Shown here: in pieces, positions 7,260 through 16,500 of the stretch
Layout of the letters: each line of letters starts with the position of its first letter
How positions within the stretch are numbered: the stretch's first letter is position 1
NCBI GenBank assembly: GCA_002067205.1
Contig: MVQL01000210.1
Coordinates: 124,001-188,000, forward strand
DNA length: 64,000 nucleotides
Direction of reading: 5' to 3'
Source of the DNA: Pelotomaculum sp. PtaB.Bin104
Lineage (GTDB): Bacteria; Bacillota; Desulfotomaculia; Desulfotomaculales; Pelotomaculaceae
The notes under the pieces: generated by a model
What the model was told of the DNA's origin: nothing
Database searches by the model: none
Seen by the model: the letters and a program-made list of their open reading frames with translations, nothing else
Position numbers and translations under genes: made by a program

Positions 7260-9143
7260 TTATTGCCCCAGCAAACGCCGGGCTTCATCCACAAAAGCCA
7301 TCGCCTTGACTTCAGAAATCCCTAGTATTACCGCAATTTTTGACGGCTCTGTTCCTGCCAGTTCCTTCACATTGGAAATTCCATTAGCTTTCAGCTGTGA
7401 GTTATAGTCGTCACTAATTCCTGAAATTTCAGTTAATGCCCGTTCTATTACAGGTCTCCCGGTAGGCATAATGGTCGGTTCTACCGTTGGCCTCAGTGTT
7501 GGCTCCACGGTCGGCTGTAGCGTAGGTTCTACCGTTGGACGCAGTGTTGGCCCTACCGTTGGCTGTAGCGTAGGTTCTATCGTTGGTCTCAGTGTCGGTT
7601 CTACTGTCGGTCGCAGTGTTGGCTCTATTGTTGGCCACAGTGTCGGTTCTACTGTCGGTTTAATGGTTGGTAGTACATGGCCCATGGCGGGGACAGCAAA
7701 CCAGCAGACAGGTATTGATTGGGCTCCGATCTCCGGGGCATTGATCATAATGACAAATTGTCCGGCAGATGCTTCAGTCAAAGGTCCCCGGGTCGGGCCT
7801 ATGGTCGGTTGCTCAATAACCGGCAAGCTGGTTTCATCATATACCCTGACTATCGGATTCAAAACATGTCCGGCAAACTCTATCGAAGGACCGTATTCCA
7901 CAAAACCTTTATAAACCACCCCAACATGCACAAAAAACTGGTTATTGTCAAAACCCGAATCTACTATTGCAGAACCCTGGCCTTTTTCATTAGTCTCAAT
8001 AGTAACCCGTCCCGTTCTGGCGGAAGGAGCCGGGGCACTCCCGGAGGCATTAATCGTCACACTTTTACCTGTTGCATCGGGAACCAGGTCCACATTTTCC
8101 CCGGCCACCAGATTGACCGCCCCACCAGGGTTTTGGAGAACAGTCCCCCCGTCAACCTGTATTCCGGCCAGGGCGCTGTTCCACCTCTTTCCATCAGCAT
8201 TTGAAACGTGTTTATTCCTGGCACTGTCATCGGACGCGGGGTCAATGGGAGCCGGGCTGGTTTGGGCATGTTGGGTATTGTGCGGGTTTCCTGTTGCTCC
8301 TGAATGGGTCTCACCAATCCGGATCACATTTGTGTTATTATCGGAATTTATCGTAATGCCGTTATCACCTGCTAAGTCCACATTACCCCCGGGATTGGAT
8401 ACCCCATCAATGCTGACAAGGGCACCAACCTGGGCGGCAGAGGTATCATGGGGGTTGTCTGTATCGCTCAGATGGGAGTCCAAACTTTTTTTCAGGCAGG
8501 TAAACAAGTAATGCAAAAGGGGATTGTGGTAAACAATATCCCTGAATTTCTTGGTTTCAGTATCATCCACACTAACAGTGTTTCCGTCTATATTCAGTAC
8601 AACCAGCAATACTTTCAGGTCCTGGCCCGTCAGATATGGTCTCACCAGGTCATCACCGGGCTCCCAGTTTATCACATCTCCTTCTGCTGGCTCAGGATCA
8701 GCCGCCGGCGACTCCGAACTTACCAGTATTTCAAAACATTCCTGGATCCTGTTGCCGCTGCAAGTTTCCTCGCAGGCTGAAGAATTAGCCAAGCACGGTA
8801 CCGGCTCTCTTTCACATTCGGCATACTTGATATAAATATAATTCAGGCCGTCCTTATAATTTCCGTTAGTGTTCACGCGGCCGGTGCGGCTGACAATGAT
8901 CTCATTTCCGCAGCAGTCTAAAGCAGCACCCTTTGCCAATTCAACAGTAAGTTTCCCGTCACTTTCCAACCGCGGCTCTTTAACTTCCAGTCCGCACGCA
9001 ATACCTATTCCATGTATCAGCCGGTTAATTAACCTGTCCTTCTCCATATAATAGCGCTGCTCCGTCTCAAAATCCCTGACAGTAAGCAGTTTACCGTAAA
9101 AATACCTGTTTCGCTCAAATGGATGAAGCTGGCATTCTGTCAT
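7260..9143 (-). CDS. eCIS fibre-like protein with Pro-Thr repeat and C-terminal HhH domain
   Basis: 627 aa from the ATG at 9143 (GGAGG 7 nt upstream). The N-terminal domain (about residues 1-90, with HPFERNRYFYGKLLTVRDF and GIACGLEV) is one I associate with baseplate/fibre-attached proteins of contractile systems. The centre holds phage-fibre-like beta-rich modules (GVSNPGGNVDLAGDNGITI, GNPHNTQHAQ, then a similar NPGGAVNLVAGENVDLV). A hexapeptide-type PT(V/I)EPTL(R/Q) repeat of about 12 units spans roughly residues 490-560. The last 55 residues (LTEISGISDDYNSQLKANGI) form a helix-hairpin-helix. Position after the tail-I gene and before the glycosyltransferase suits a receptor-binding or surface-exposed fibre (Afp13 position), but sequence similarity to Afp13 is not evident. 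Confidence 0.7.
   Translation of the reverse strand: MTECQLHPFERNRYFYGKLLTVRDFETEQRYYMEKDRLINRLIHGIGIACGLEVKEPRLESDGKLTVELAKGAALDCCGNEIIVSRTGRVNTNGNYKDGLNYIYIKYAECEREPVPCLANSSACEETCSGNRIQECFEILVSSESPAADPEPAEGDVINWEPGDDLVRPYLTGQDLKVLLVVLNIDGNTVSVDDTETKKFRDIVYHNPLLHYLFTCLKKSLDSHLSDTDNPHDTSAAQVGALVSIDGVSNPGGNVDLAGDNGITINSDNNTNVIRIGETHSGATGNPHNTQHAQTSPAPIDPASDDSARNKHVSNADGKRWNSALAGIQVDGGTVLQNPGGAVNLVAGENVDLVPDATGKSVTINASGSAPAPSARTGRVTIETNEKGQGSAIVDSGFDNNQFFVHVGVVYKGFVEYGPSIEFAGHVLNPIVRVYDETSLPVIEQPTIGPTRGPLTEASAGQFVIMINAPEIGAQSIPVCWFAVPAMGHVLPTIKPTVEPTLWPTIEPTLRPTVEPTLRPTIEPTLQPTVGPTLRPTVEPTLQPTVEPTLRPTVEPTIMPTGRPVIERALTEISGISDDYNSQLKANGISNVKELAGTEPSKIAVILGISEVKAMAFVDEARRLLGQ
7459..7671 (-). repeat. 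tandem 18-bp-type repeat coding Pro-Thr hexapeptides
   Basis: About 12 degenerate units coding P-T-(V/I)-(E/G)-P-T-L-(R/Q/W). The plus strand shows recurring GTTGGC, GTAGGTTCTACC and CAGTGTTGGC words. The array lies within the fibre-like gene, and its length could vary by slippage or recombination. Confidence 0.85.
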
Positions 9144-9179
9144 TATAAACCCTCCCTTATACAAAAATTTTATTCGCGT

Positions 9180-11294
9180 TTAAGTTAAACTGGTATCCCA
9201 ACCCAGTTTTGAACGTCTTTCTATCTGGCCCGCTTCGTCGACATCTTCTAAAACCGTGTCCCTGGGCATTATTGAACCAATATCCAGGCGCAGAGAAGGT
9301 TTGGTCAGGTAAGTGTTTACCCCCAGATAGGTATGCATATCCAGGTAAATCCAGGGCTGTAAAGCCACAACCTTAGCCTTGATATACGCCGGTTTTTCCG
9401 AATCAATGATCCTCCTGACAGCCTGGCCTTCGTTTTCCTTTTTAACTTGAAACGGTTTTAACAGCACACAAAATGAATAGGGGTCTTCACCATACAGCTT
9501 AATCAGCAATTCCTGGAATTCTTCCCCTGCCTCAGCGCATTTGAGCTGAAACTGCTCCACAATGAACGGTTTATCTCCTGTGTAAACCTTGATCATAGCT
9601 TCTATCCCCTTGCGAGTACCCCGTATTTTAAATAAGCCGGGGGCTTTTTTAATCAACAGCCTCAGCTTATCTTCCGGCCAGTTTTCATCCACGGCTATCG
9701 CTAACCATGCTCCAAGCCAACGAAGAAAATCGCCTCTGACAAAATCAGCATCAAAAAACCTTTCGATATGCCCGATTTGCACCTCCATTTGAGAAAAGAA
9801 GGTTTCAAACAAGGAGAGAAACCGTTCCAAAAAGTCCCTGCTTTGCTCGTTTTCCTGGTAAACAGCCGGCAAATATCTTAAGTAGGAGGTGCGCGGGAAA
9901 TATGCCCGGATGCTTTTTAACAGCGGAGTTTTCCCCTGACTGCCGGTGAGTTCGATCCTCAACCACAGATAGCGGCCTGGCTGCGCATGGATTAGGGCAT
10001 CCTTCGGGTTAAGCAATGCCGCGGACCAATAGAGACTGTTAAGGACATCCGCCCTGGCTTCCAAATCGCCGTCTGAGAAACCTACCGGACAAGTCATCTG
10101 ATCATCTAAATTGATTTTGTTTCCGTTAATGATGAATTCCTTTTCATTGGCAATCAGGTAAGAAACTTTTACCTGGGTATTATTCGGAATTTGAGCATCC
10201 AAGACAAGTTTGTGCCACCTTGTTTCGGGAGAGGTGGCCTCAAAGGCCCTGGAAAAATATATCCCGTTGGGAAGCGGGTTCTGCTCCGGGTTTAATATTG
10301 TTATCTCAAGACTTTCTTGATCATAGATGTACATCCGTTCATTCTGATCTATTTGCAGTTTCCCGGCATACCCCTGAAAAGAGGGAACCATGCCCAGAAA
10401 TTTGCCTGTTGGACTGAATTTATGTAAAAAATGCCCGTTCTCGCTTTCCCCTGGCTGTGACCGGCCTTCACCAATGAACAAATTGCCGGCGCCATCAACC
10501 CCGATCCCGCAGGGTAACTCCGGGAAGGTTGACCATTGGTCATTTTCCCAAACTTTGATGCCCGAGGGCAGAAATTTTGAAACCTTTTTGCCGGCAGCTT
10601 CCAGCACAAAAAGTGTTCCGTCCTGAGCAATATTAAAATCCACTGCCTCATTTAAGCTGCCGGTTTCTGTTGCAGAGGATAGTTCCACCTTGAGGTCAAA
10701 GTCGTCAACAAGCTTGCCTGACTGATCAAACTTAACTATTGCTGCCCGGCCCCCGGCCGGTACCGACATCATACCGCCTGCATTTCCACTGCCGCCTTCC
10801 TGACTATCGTAAGGTGTTAGTGCATAAAGGCTGCCATTTTGGGCCGCTCTGACTGTTACCGGAATAAAATTGTCGTTTTTAGAACTGGCAATCCATCTAA
10901 TTTGCCAGTTTATTTCCGCCAAGGCAAAAATCTTCCTTTGGGCCTTGTCCGCTATAAAAATTGTCCCGGGTGAATATGCTATACTCTCCGGCCTGGAAAA
11001 CAAACTCCAAATGCAGTCTACAGGTTCGGCCCGTTTCTGCATCAAATCATAGACCCACAGCGAGCCTGTGCTGTCGAGGAAATAAAGCAGGCAGCAAGGC
11101 CCCGCCGTAAAATCTATAATCTCAGGCCGGCCGGGGAAAAGCCCCCCTTTTGTCACCGCTTCTTTGATATAATTCCTGGTTTCCTGGATCTTAAGGCCTT
11201 CATCAGTGATATCTATGTGCACTGGCAGGCCTTGCTTCCAGGTAGCTTCTGTGTTTAACACCAGAAACTGAAACTGATCCATTCCCGGTTGCAT
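9180..11294 (-). CDS. eCIS baseplate/tail protein: NHL-like propeller fused to phage tail protein I domain
   Basis: About 704 aa from the ATG at 11294, 6 nt after GGAGG; an ATG at 11297 overlaps the upstream stop as ATGA. Residues about 50-330 contain six-bladed NHL/SMP-30-like propeller signatures (FIADKAQRKIFAL, VDGAGNLFIGEG, IDQNERMYIYD). The C-terminal third (from YLRYLPAVYQENEQSRDFLERF, then RWLGAWLAIAVDENW and IRGTRKGIEAMI) is the TIGR02242-type tail domain found in Afp12/gpI-like wedge proteins. It closes the baseplate and links fibres in contractile systems. It is translationally coupled to the 755-aa wedge protein. Confidence 0.82.
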   Translation of the reverse strand: MQPGMDQFQFLVLNTEATWKQGLPVHIDITDEGLKIQETRNYIKEAVTKGGLFPGRPEIIDFTAGPCCLLYFLDSTGSLWVYDLMQKRAEPVDCIWSLFSRPESIAYSPGTIFIADKAQRKIFALAEINWQIRWIASSKNDNFIPVTVRAAQNGSLYALTPYDSQEGGSGNAGGMMSVPAGGRAAIVKFDQSGKLVDDFDLKVELSSATETGSLNEAVDFNIAQDGTLFVLEAAGKKVSKFLPSGIKVWENDQWSTFPELPCGIGVDGAGNLFIGEGRSQPGESENGHFLHKFSPTGKFLGMVPSFQGYAGKLQIDQNERMYIYDQESLEITILNPEQNPLPNGIYFSRAFEATSPETRWHKLVLDAQIPNNTQVKVSYLIANEKEFIINGNKINLDDQMTCPVGFSDGDLEARADVLNSLYWSAALLNPKDALIHAQPGRYLWLRIELTGSQGKTPLLKSIRAYFPRTSYLRYLPAVYQENEQSRDFLERFLSLFETFFSQMEVQIGHIERFFDADFVRGDFLRWLGAWLAIAVDENWPEDKLRLLIKKAPGLFKIRGTRKGIEAMIKVYTGDKPFIVEQFQLKCAEAGEEFQELLIKLYGEDPYSFCVLLKPFQVKKENEGQAVRRIIDSEKPAYIKAKVVALQPWIYLDMHTYLGVNTYLTKPSLRLDIGSIMPRDTVLEDVDEAGQIERRSKLGWDTSLT

Positions 11295-13561
11295 CATATA
11301 CCTCCCTTCCCGCAGCACACCCGGCCGGGAGAAATTATCTCCACTTCATGTTCTCCTGAATAAACAAGGCTCTGGGGAGGTATTGAATAGTTCCCTTGAG
11401 CATCGGATTTTATTCCTGCTCCCTGAGCATTTAAGACCACTTCTTTAATATAATCAACACCCTCAACTTTTTCGAGCAGCCCGAAGATTTCCGATTTATA
11501 AATGCTGCGTCCAAATGGCCAACCGCTGCCTTCAGGTCCGCCTGTAAGTGGATGTAAAAAAGTCTTCAGTTCTTCCTTAACCTTGCTCAACAAATTATTA
11601 GGATTGGACCTTGAATTGATCACTATACTGGCACTCACGCTTACCTCCACATAATCAGGAGGTTTTACATCTAACTCCGTTGTGATCAACCTGTACCTGT
11701 CCAGATGACGAAGGACATTACGCACAAATCCGCTGCTGGGTACGGGCTTGACGGCATCACTGAAAGGTACCACCACCACAGTAACCGCTGCCGGAACCGG
11801 ATCAGCAGGATAATTGGCAAGGCCGGATTTAAAAAGCGGGATGGCTTTTGCCCTGGCCACCCTGATTCCGGGGGTCGCGCCGGCAAGACGCTCATAGTCC
11901 TGGGAGGTAACAGCCCTGAATCCCTGCCGCAGGCTTCTACGGGTCCTGATTTTCGCTTCCTCCAGGAACTCCTTGGAAGTGCCGCCTGAAGCGGGCTGCG
12001 CGTTTTCTACCTTTAGCCGCCCCTCTGCTCCTACCGGCCCGATTATTTTATTAACCGCACCCGGCAGCACATTACCTTCCTCACCACCACCGGCACAATA
12101 AGAAATCAGGCGGATATTTAATAGTTCTTTATTTGATGGTGCAGGTGGTATTGCACCATTGATTCCATCCCCAAAAATAATCTCCCCCTGCTCAGGGTCA
12201 AGAACAAAATGATGATCACCGGGACCCGAAGCATCAAAGTCATCAACAGCCAGCCAGTCCTCCCACGATAGCTGTCCGGGGCTCCCTGCCATCAACTCTC
12301 TTCCTACCTGAAGTGATATGTTCTTTACATCCACAGGGACCGCTTGCACCTTAAATTGCTGGTTTGGAAATCCGCTGCTTCTTCCGATCAGGCCGTTATC
12401 TGTCCACTCCGGCCGGTAAGAGATCAGACGCATATTTTTGCGCCCCTTCCGGGGGACCTTACCTGTACCACTGATATTAAAAATAACCGTGATTACGTTT
12501 TCAGTTATATTTTTTTCAATTTTGAAGTCTGTCCAGTCCTTCCAAAAACCATTGTCATCAATGACCTGAACATAATTACATCCATATAGTGCAAGACTCG
12601 TGGCTTCAAAACTGTATTTTTTGCAGCCAGTCGCGGAAAAGGTTAAGACTTCACTAAAGGTCTCCCGCTGGACTGCAGGAACTGTATTGAGCATAACCCT
12701 GTTCAGCCTGGGCGGCAGCTCGAATCCCTCCTGACGGACTGTTGCCCTGATCCAGCAGCACTTTTCCGGGAATGGGTTGATGCTCCGGGCAGCCATGTCA
12801 CCGGGCGCCAGAAAAAATAACCGGCCATTTCCATAAAGCATACCGGTTTTATCTTTAACTATTTTCAAAGGAGCCCAGGTACCAGAGGTATTCCTGCCTC
12901 TTTTTAAATACTCCCACTCAATGATACCTGACGGAACTTTCTTTCGGTTCCCGCTGCTGGAGGTTACCCGGTTCCCCTTTGCATCACGGTAATCTTCAAA
13001 GACATTGAAGGTAAGGCTGACCAGGCGGGAAGGCGGGAAAGGCAGATCATCACTGAACCCAAGGTACAGTGCACTTCCATTCTCCGCTCTTTCTCCAAAA
13101 GCCATGTAAGACAACCCCTGTTGGCGGTTTGCCTCGGTGTGGTCGGCCCAGCCCTCCGCGTAAAAGCTGATAATCTTTTTTATTTGTGCTGTTACAACTG
13201 TATTTGATTCACCTGTCTCAAAAATTAACTGATCAGCCAATAGGCGCGTACCCTTTGGTACAATCACATCAAGCCCGGGCTGTTGAGCAAAAGAAAACGT
13301 CACGTCTGCCACAGCCTGAGCAGCCTGTTTTGGTCTGACACCAAGCAGTTTTAAAAATTTCAGGTAGTTCTCATTCCTGATTCGGTTCAAATAATATTGC
13401 TGGGTTTCAGCCAGCCAGGCAAACAGTTCGATCAAGGTTATTCCCGGATCATGGGTGTTATGATCTGTCCACTCCGGCTCAAAACGGGGAATTAACTTTT
13501 TAGCATCATCAAAGAGCTTAACAAAAGTCTTGTCATCTAAATTTGATGAAGGCAGTGTCAT
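11294..13561 (-). CDS. eCIS baseplate J-like wedge protein (short form)
   Basis: 755 aa. The N-terminus (FDDAKKLIPRFEPEWTDHN, then DPGITLIELFAWLAETQQYY) and the C-terminal half (HHFVLDPEQGEIIFGDGINGAIPP and SQDYERLAGATPGIRVARA) are diagnostic of gpJ/Afp11-type wedge proteins. The middle holds an ALYLGFSDDLPFPP module that also occurs in the larger wedge protein upstream. It overlaps that gene by 4 nt (13558-13561) and the next gene by a few nt, so these three products are probably made in fixed ratio. Afp clusters commonly have Afp11 and Afp12; this one and its larger neighbour appear to form a J-type pair. Confidence 0.88.
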   Translation of the reverse strand: MTLPSSNLDDKTFVKLFDDAKKLIPRFEPEWTDHNTHDPGITLIELFAWLAETQQYYLNRIRNENYLKFLKLLGVRPKQAAQAVADVTFSFAQQPGLDVIVPKGTRLLADQLIFETGESNTVVTAQIKKIISFYAEGWADHTEANRQQGLSYMAFGERAENGSALYLGFSDDLPFPPSRLVSLTFNVFEDYRDAKGNRVTSSSGNRKKVPSGIIEWEYLKRGRNTSGTWAPLKIVKDKTGMLYGNGRLFFLAPGDMAARSINPFPEKCCWIRATVRQEGFELPPRLNRVMLNTVPAVQRETFSEVLTFSATGCKKYSFEATSLALYGCNYVQVIDDNGFWKDWTDFKIEKNITENVITVIFNISGTGKVPRKGRKNMRLISYRPEWTDNGLIGRSSGFPNQQFKVQAVPVDVKNISLQVGRELMAGSPGQLSWEDWLAVDDFDASGPGDHHFVLDPEQGEIIFGDGINGAIPPAPSNKELLNIRLISYCAGGGEEGNVLPGAVNKIIGPVGAEGRLKVENAQPASGGTSKEFLEEAKIRTRRSLRQGFRAVTSQDYERLAGATPGIRVARAKAIPLFKSGLANYPADPVPAAVTVVVVPFSDAVKPVPSSGFVRNVLRHLDRYRLITTELDVKPPDYVEVSVSASIVINSRSNPNNLLSKVKEELKTFLHPLTGGPEGSGWPFGRSIYKSEIFGLLEKVEGVDYIKEVVLNAQGAGIKSDAQGNYSIPPQSLVYSGEHEVEIISPGRVCCGKGGI

Positions 13562-16500
13562 GCTATCCCCCCCATGTTTGCTTTTACTCTAATGGTATGC
13601 TTGCCGCTGTATACCAAAGCATTGGGCGCATAATTAATCGACGTTGGATCAAGCGGGCTGTCAGGGTCCAAATTAATCTCCAGCCCTAATTCGTTTCTGA
13701 TCGTGATGCTCAGGGCTTCAACATGATCAACCCCTTCAATCCCTTCCAGCAAGGCATACAAATCCGAAGGTTGGGGGAAACGCCCAAACTCCCAGCCCCG
13801 TCCTTCACTTCCTCCGGTCAGGGGGTGCAGAACAGCATTCAGCGCCTGCAAAGCCCGGTTCTCAACCACCGGAACGATATCGATGGTGATGGCAATAACC
13901 GTTGCACTAACACTGATTTCCTGGTAATCAGGACCAATGACCCGGAGATGCCGCGGAAAAGCTATTACATTTGCTGTTTGCTCCTGCAGCCTTTTTTCCA
14001 CCTGTTTTTTCAGCCTTAAGGAAGGCTTGGGCTTTGCAGCCTTGCTTTCAGGAACAATTACTACGGTAACCCAGCCGCTCTGCTGCTCCCCTTGATCATC
14101 AATATTGGGCAGACATTTAACTCTGGCAATATTTCTGGAAGCCTCTCTGGCCAGCCATTCAAAGTCCTCCAGAGTCACAGCCCGGTTTTGATGCCTGAGC
14201 ATTTGCGGGCCGCGTTCCAGGGCCTTTTCCAGTGTTTCCGTATCGGAACCTCCATCAGCAGGCTCGGGATTATTTACGCCGTCCACAAAGGCGATCGAAG
14301 TCTTTAACCCGGTAATCTCGCCCTGACCGACGTTGCCCCTGGCTCCTCCCCCGGCCCTATAACCTGCCCTCACATTATCTGCTCCAACCGGAGGAACAGC
14401 CCCATTGATACCGTCACCAAACCTGATCACACCAAAAGCCCTGTCGATCAGATAATGCCTGTCATCAGGTCCTGACTCCAGAAAATCATCAACCGGGTCC
14501 CATTTAATCCAGAATTCGGTGGTGTTTCCTTTTTCATCGGTTACCTCTTTAACCTTTTGTGAAGCGCTGCCGGCAAGTGTTCTCTTCTCGTATTCACTGA
14601 TGGCTATTAACTCATTTACCCAAATATCTTCGGAAATAATGGGGAATTTGCCGCACGTGTATGATTGCCTGGCCTCACCGTTACTTGATCCGAGTATTTC
14701 ATCACTGACGGTTTCAGACTGGGTAGCCCAGGTAGTGTTAAGATAAATCCCAGTTAAAATAGGCGCATGAGAAGGATTTGCACCCTTGAATATATCCCCA
14801 CCATCTACAGCCCTGATCCAATATAAATCCCTGCCAAACACCCTGTTATCGGCCATGTCGGGTGGGCCGATAAATTCCAGACAGCCGCTTTCGCTAAGGC
14901 TGCTCGTCCCATCCAGGACCTCAAGGCTCACCCACTCCCCTGTGCCCTTTTGTTCCCTGTAGTATTCCCATTGGAAACTGGGCCTGCTGTCTTCTGGATA
15001 ATCCTGTTCCAGCAAGGAAAAAAACATACTTAACGGGCCTTTAAGCGGAGGGCTCTGAAAGCCCAGGTAAAGGGCACAATGGTTATCTGCTAAGGGTTCA
15101 AAGGGTTTTACCGGTACCGACGGGTTTTGGATCTGGGTCGTTACACCGGCAGCTTCCAGATTATTCAATATAACAGCCTGTTCCGGATAAATCGGCTCAG
15201 TGGCATACTGTATTTTCAGTGAATGTAATATGGGAGGATTAATTAGACTGGTATCTGTTTGCCAGGTTTTGTCGTCCAGGGAAATAAACCGTTCCCTACC
15301 GTAGTCCCCGCTGATGATCCGGGTGCGAATCCATAGGTTTTCCTGACCGTTCACCACGGTTGCGGAAAGGTCCCCGGGACAGTCAAATTCTACGGTACCG
15401 GCTACTTTTAACTGGCCTGTATGATCCACCAGGCCGGTAATCACCTGCCACCCGGCACCATCCCAGTATTCCCAGGACAGCATGAGCTCATCTGCCTGGG
15501 CCGAAGCTGCTCCCCCGCCAATAGGCCGGTATACTCCTGTTTTATCAAAGTATTCCTTACGGGCAGCTTCCAGAATATTTATGGCTTGAGTAACACTGAT
15601 CGGTTTTTCTTTACTCTCCTTGGTGGTAATAGTCAAAATCCCGGCAAGTTGTTCGGGGGACTTTTTTAGCAGTTTATCCAAGGTATCGATCGGGTCCGGG
15701 GTATTATCGCCGGTCTTATGATTGATCAGTTGGCGGGCAAAGTCACTGCCGATTCCCTGAACCTGACCTACCGGTATTGAGGAGGCTCCCCCTGAGATGT
15801 CAAACTCTAAAATTATTTTCCCATCTTTTTTTGAAAGGGCTTCTGAACTCGCCAGGTAAAAGGTGTCAAATACTCTTGGCAGCCGGCCAAAGGGAAAGAC
15901 AGGGGCACTGGTGCCCGGTAATTCTAGCGGGATATCATTCTTAAACATCAAATCCGGCAGGATATACGGACTTTTCTCCACAGAAATTTCCACAGTCAGA
16001 CTTCTCTTATTCAGATAATTTACCGCTTCCTTCCAGAACTGCCAGGCTAGCTCCTTATATTCAACAACGATTCTGCCATCATCCCAAATTAACAGTTCAT
16101 CATGAGGTATAAAGCCCGGTTTTTCCCTTAACTCCCGTGGTATTTTAAAATCCGAGGGATCCGGAAAGTAAGCGTAGGCCCTGGCGTTTTCCAGTTCCCC
16201 AAAAAGAATTTCCCTAAAATATCTTTCCAGGTAATGCCGGAGCCGTGGTGAAAACCCGCTCATATATTTCTCAAAAAACTCCTTTAAATCCAGGAGCTCA
16301 ATTACTTCATAGAGAGATGCCTGATCAGCATCCGTCAATAGACACCGGAGCCAATAGTTACGGTTATTTTTAACCTCAGTTTCCACTAATCGGTCTGTAT
16401 TATTTTTATGTAAAACTGTTTTTGCTGTTACACCGCCTTCTGACTCCAGCTCGTACCAGCCTGCGGTTCCCTCACGCTTACCGTAATACTGCCAGCAAAA

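Noticed and set aside
7459..7671. CRISPR array
   Set aside because: The repeats are short, contiguous, in frame within a gene and have no unique spacers.
7471..8511. Long plus-strand frames opposite the fibre gene
   Set aside because: They arise from the repeat and codon bias of the minus-strand gene.
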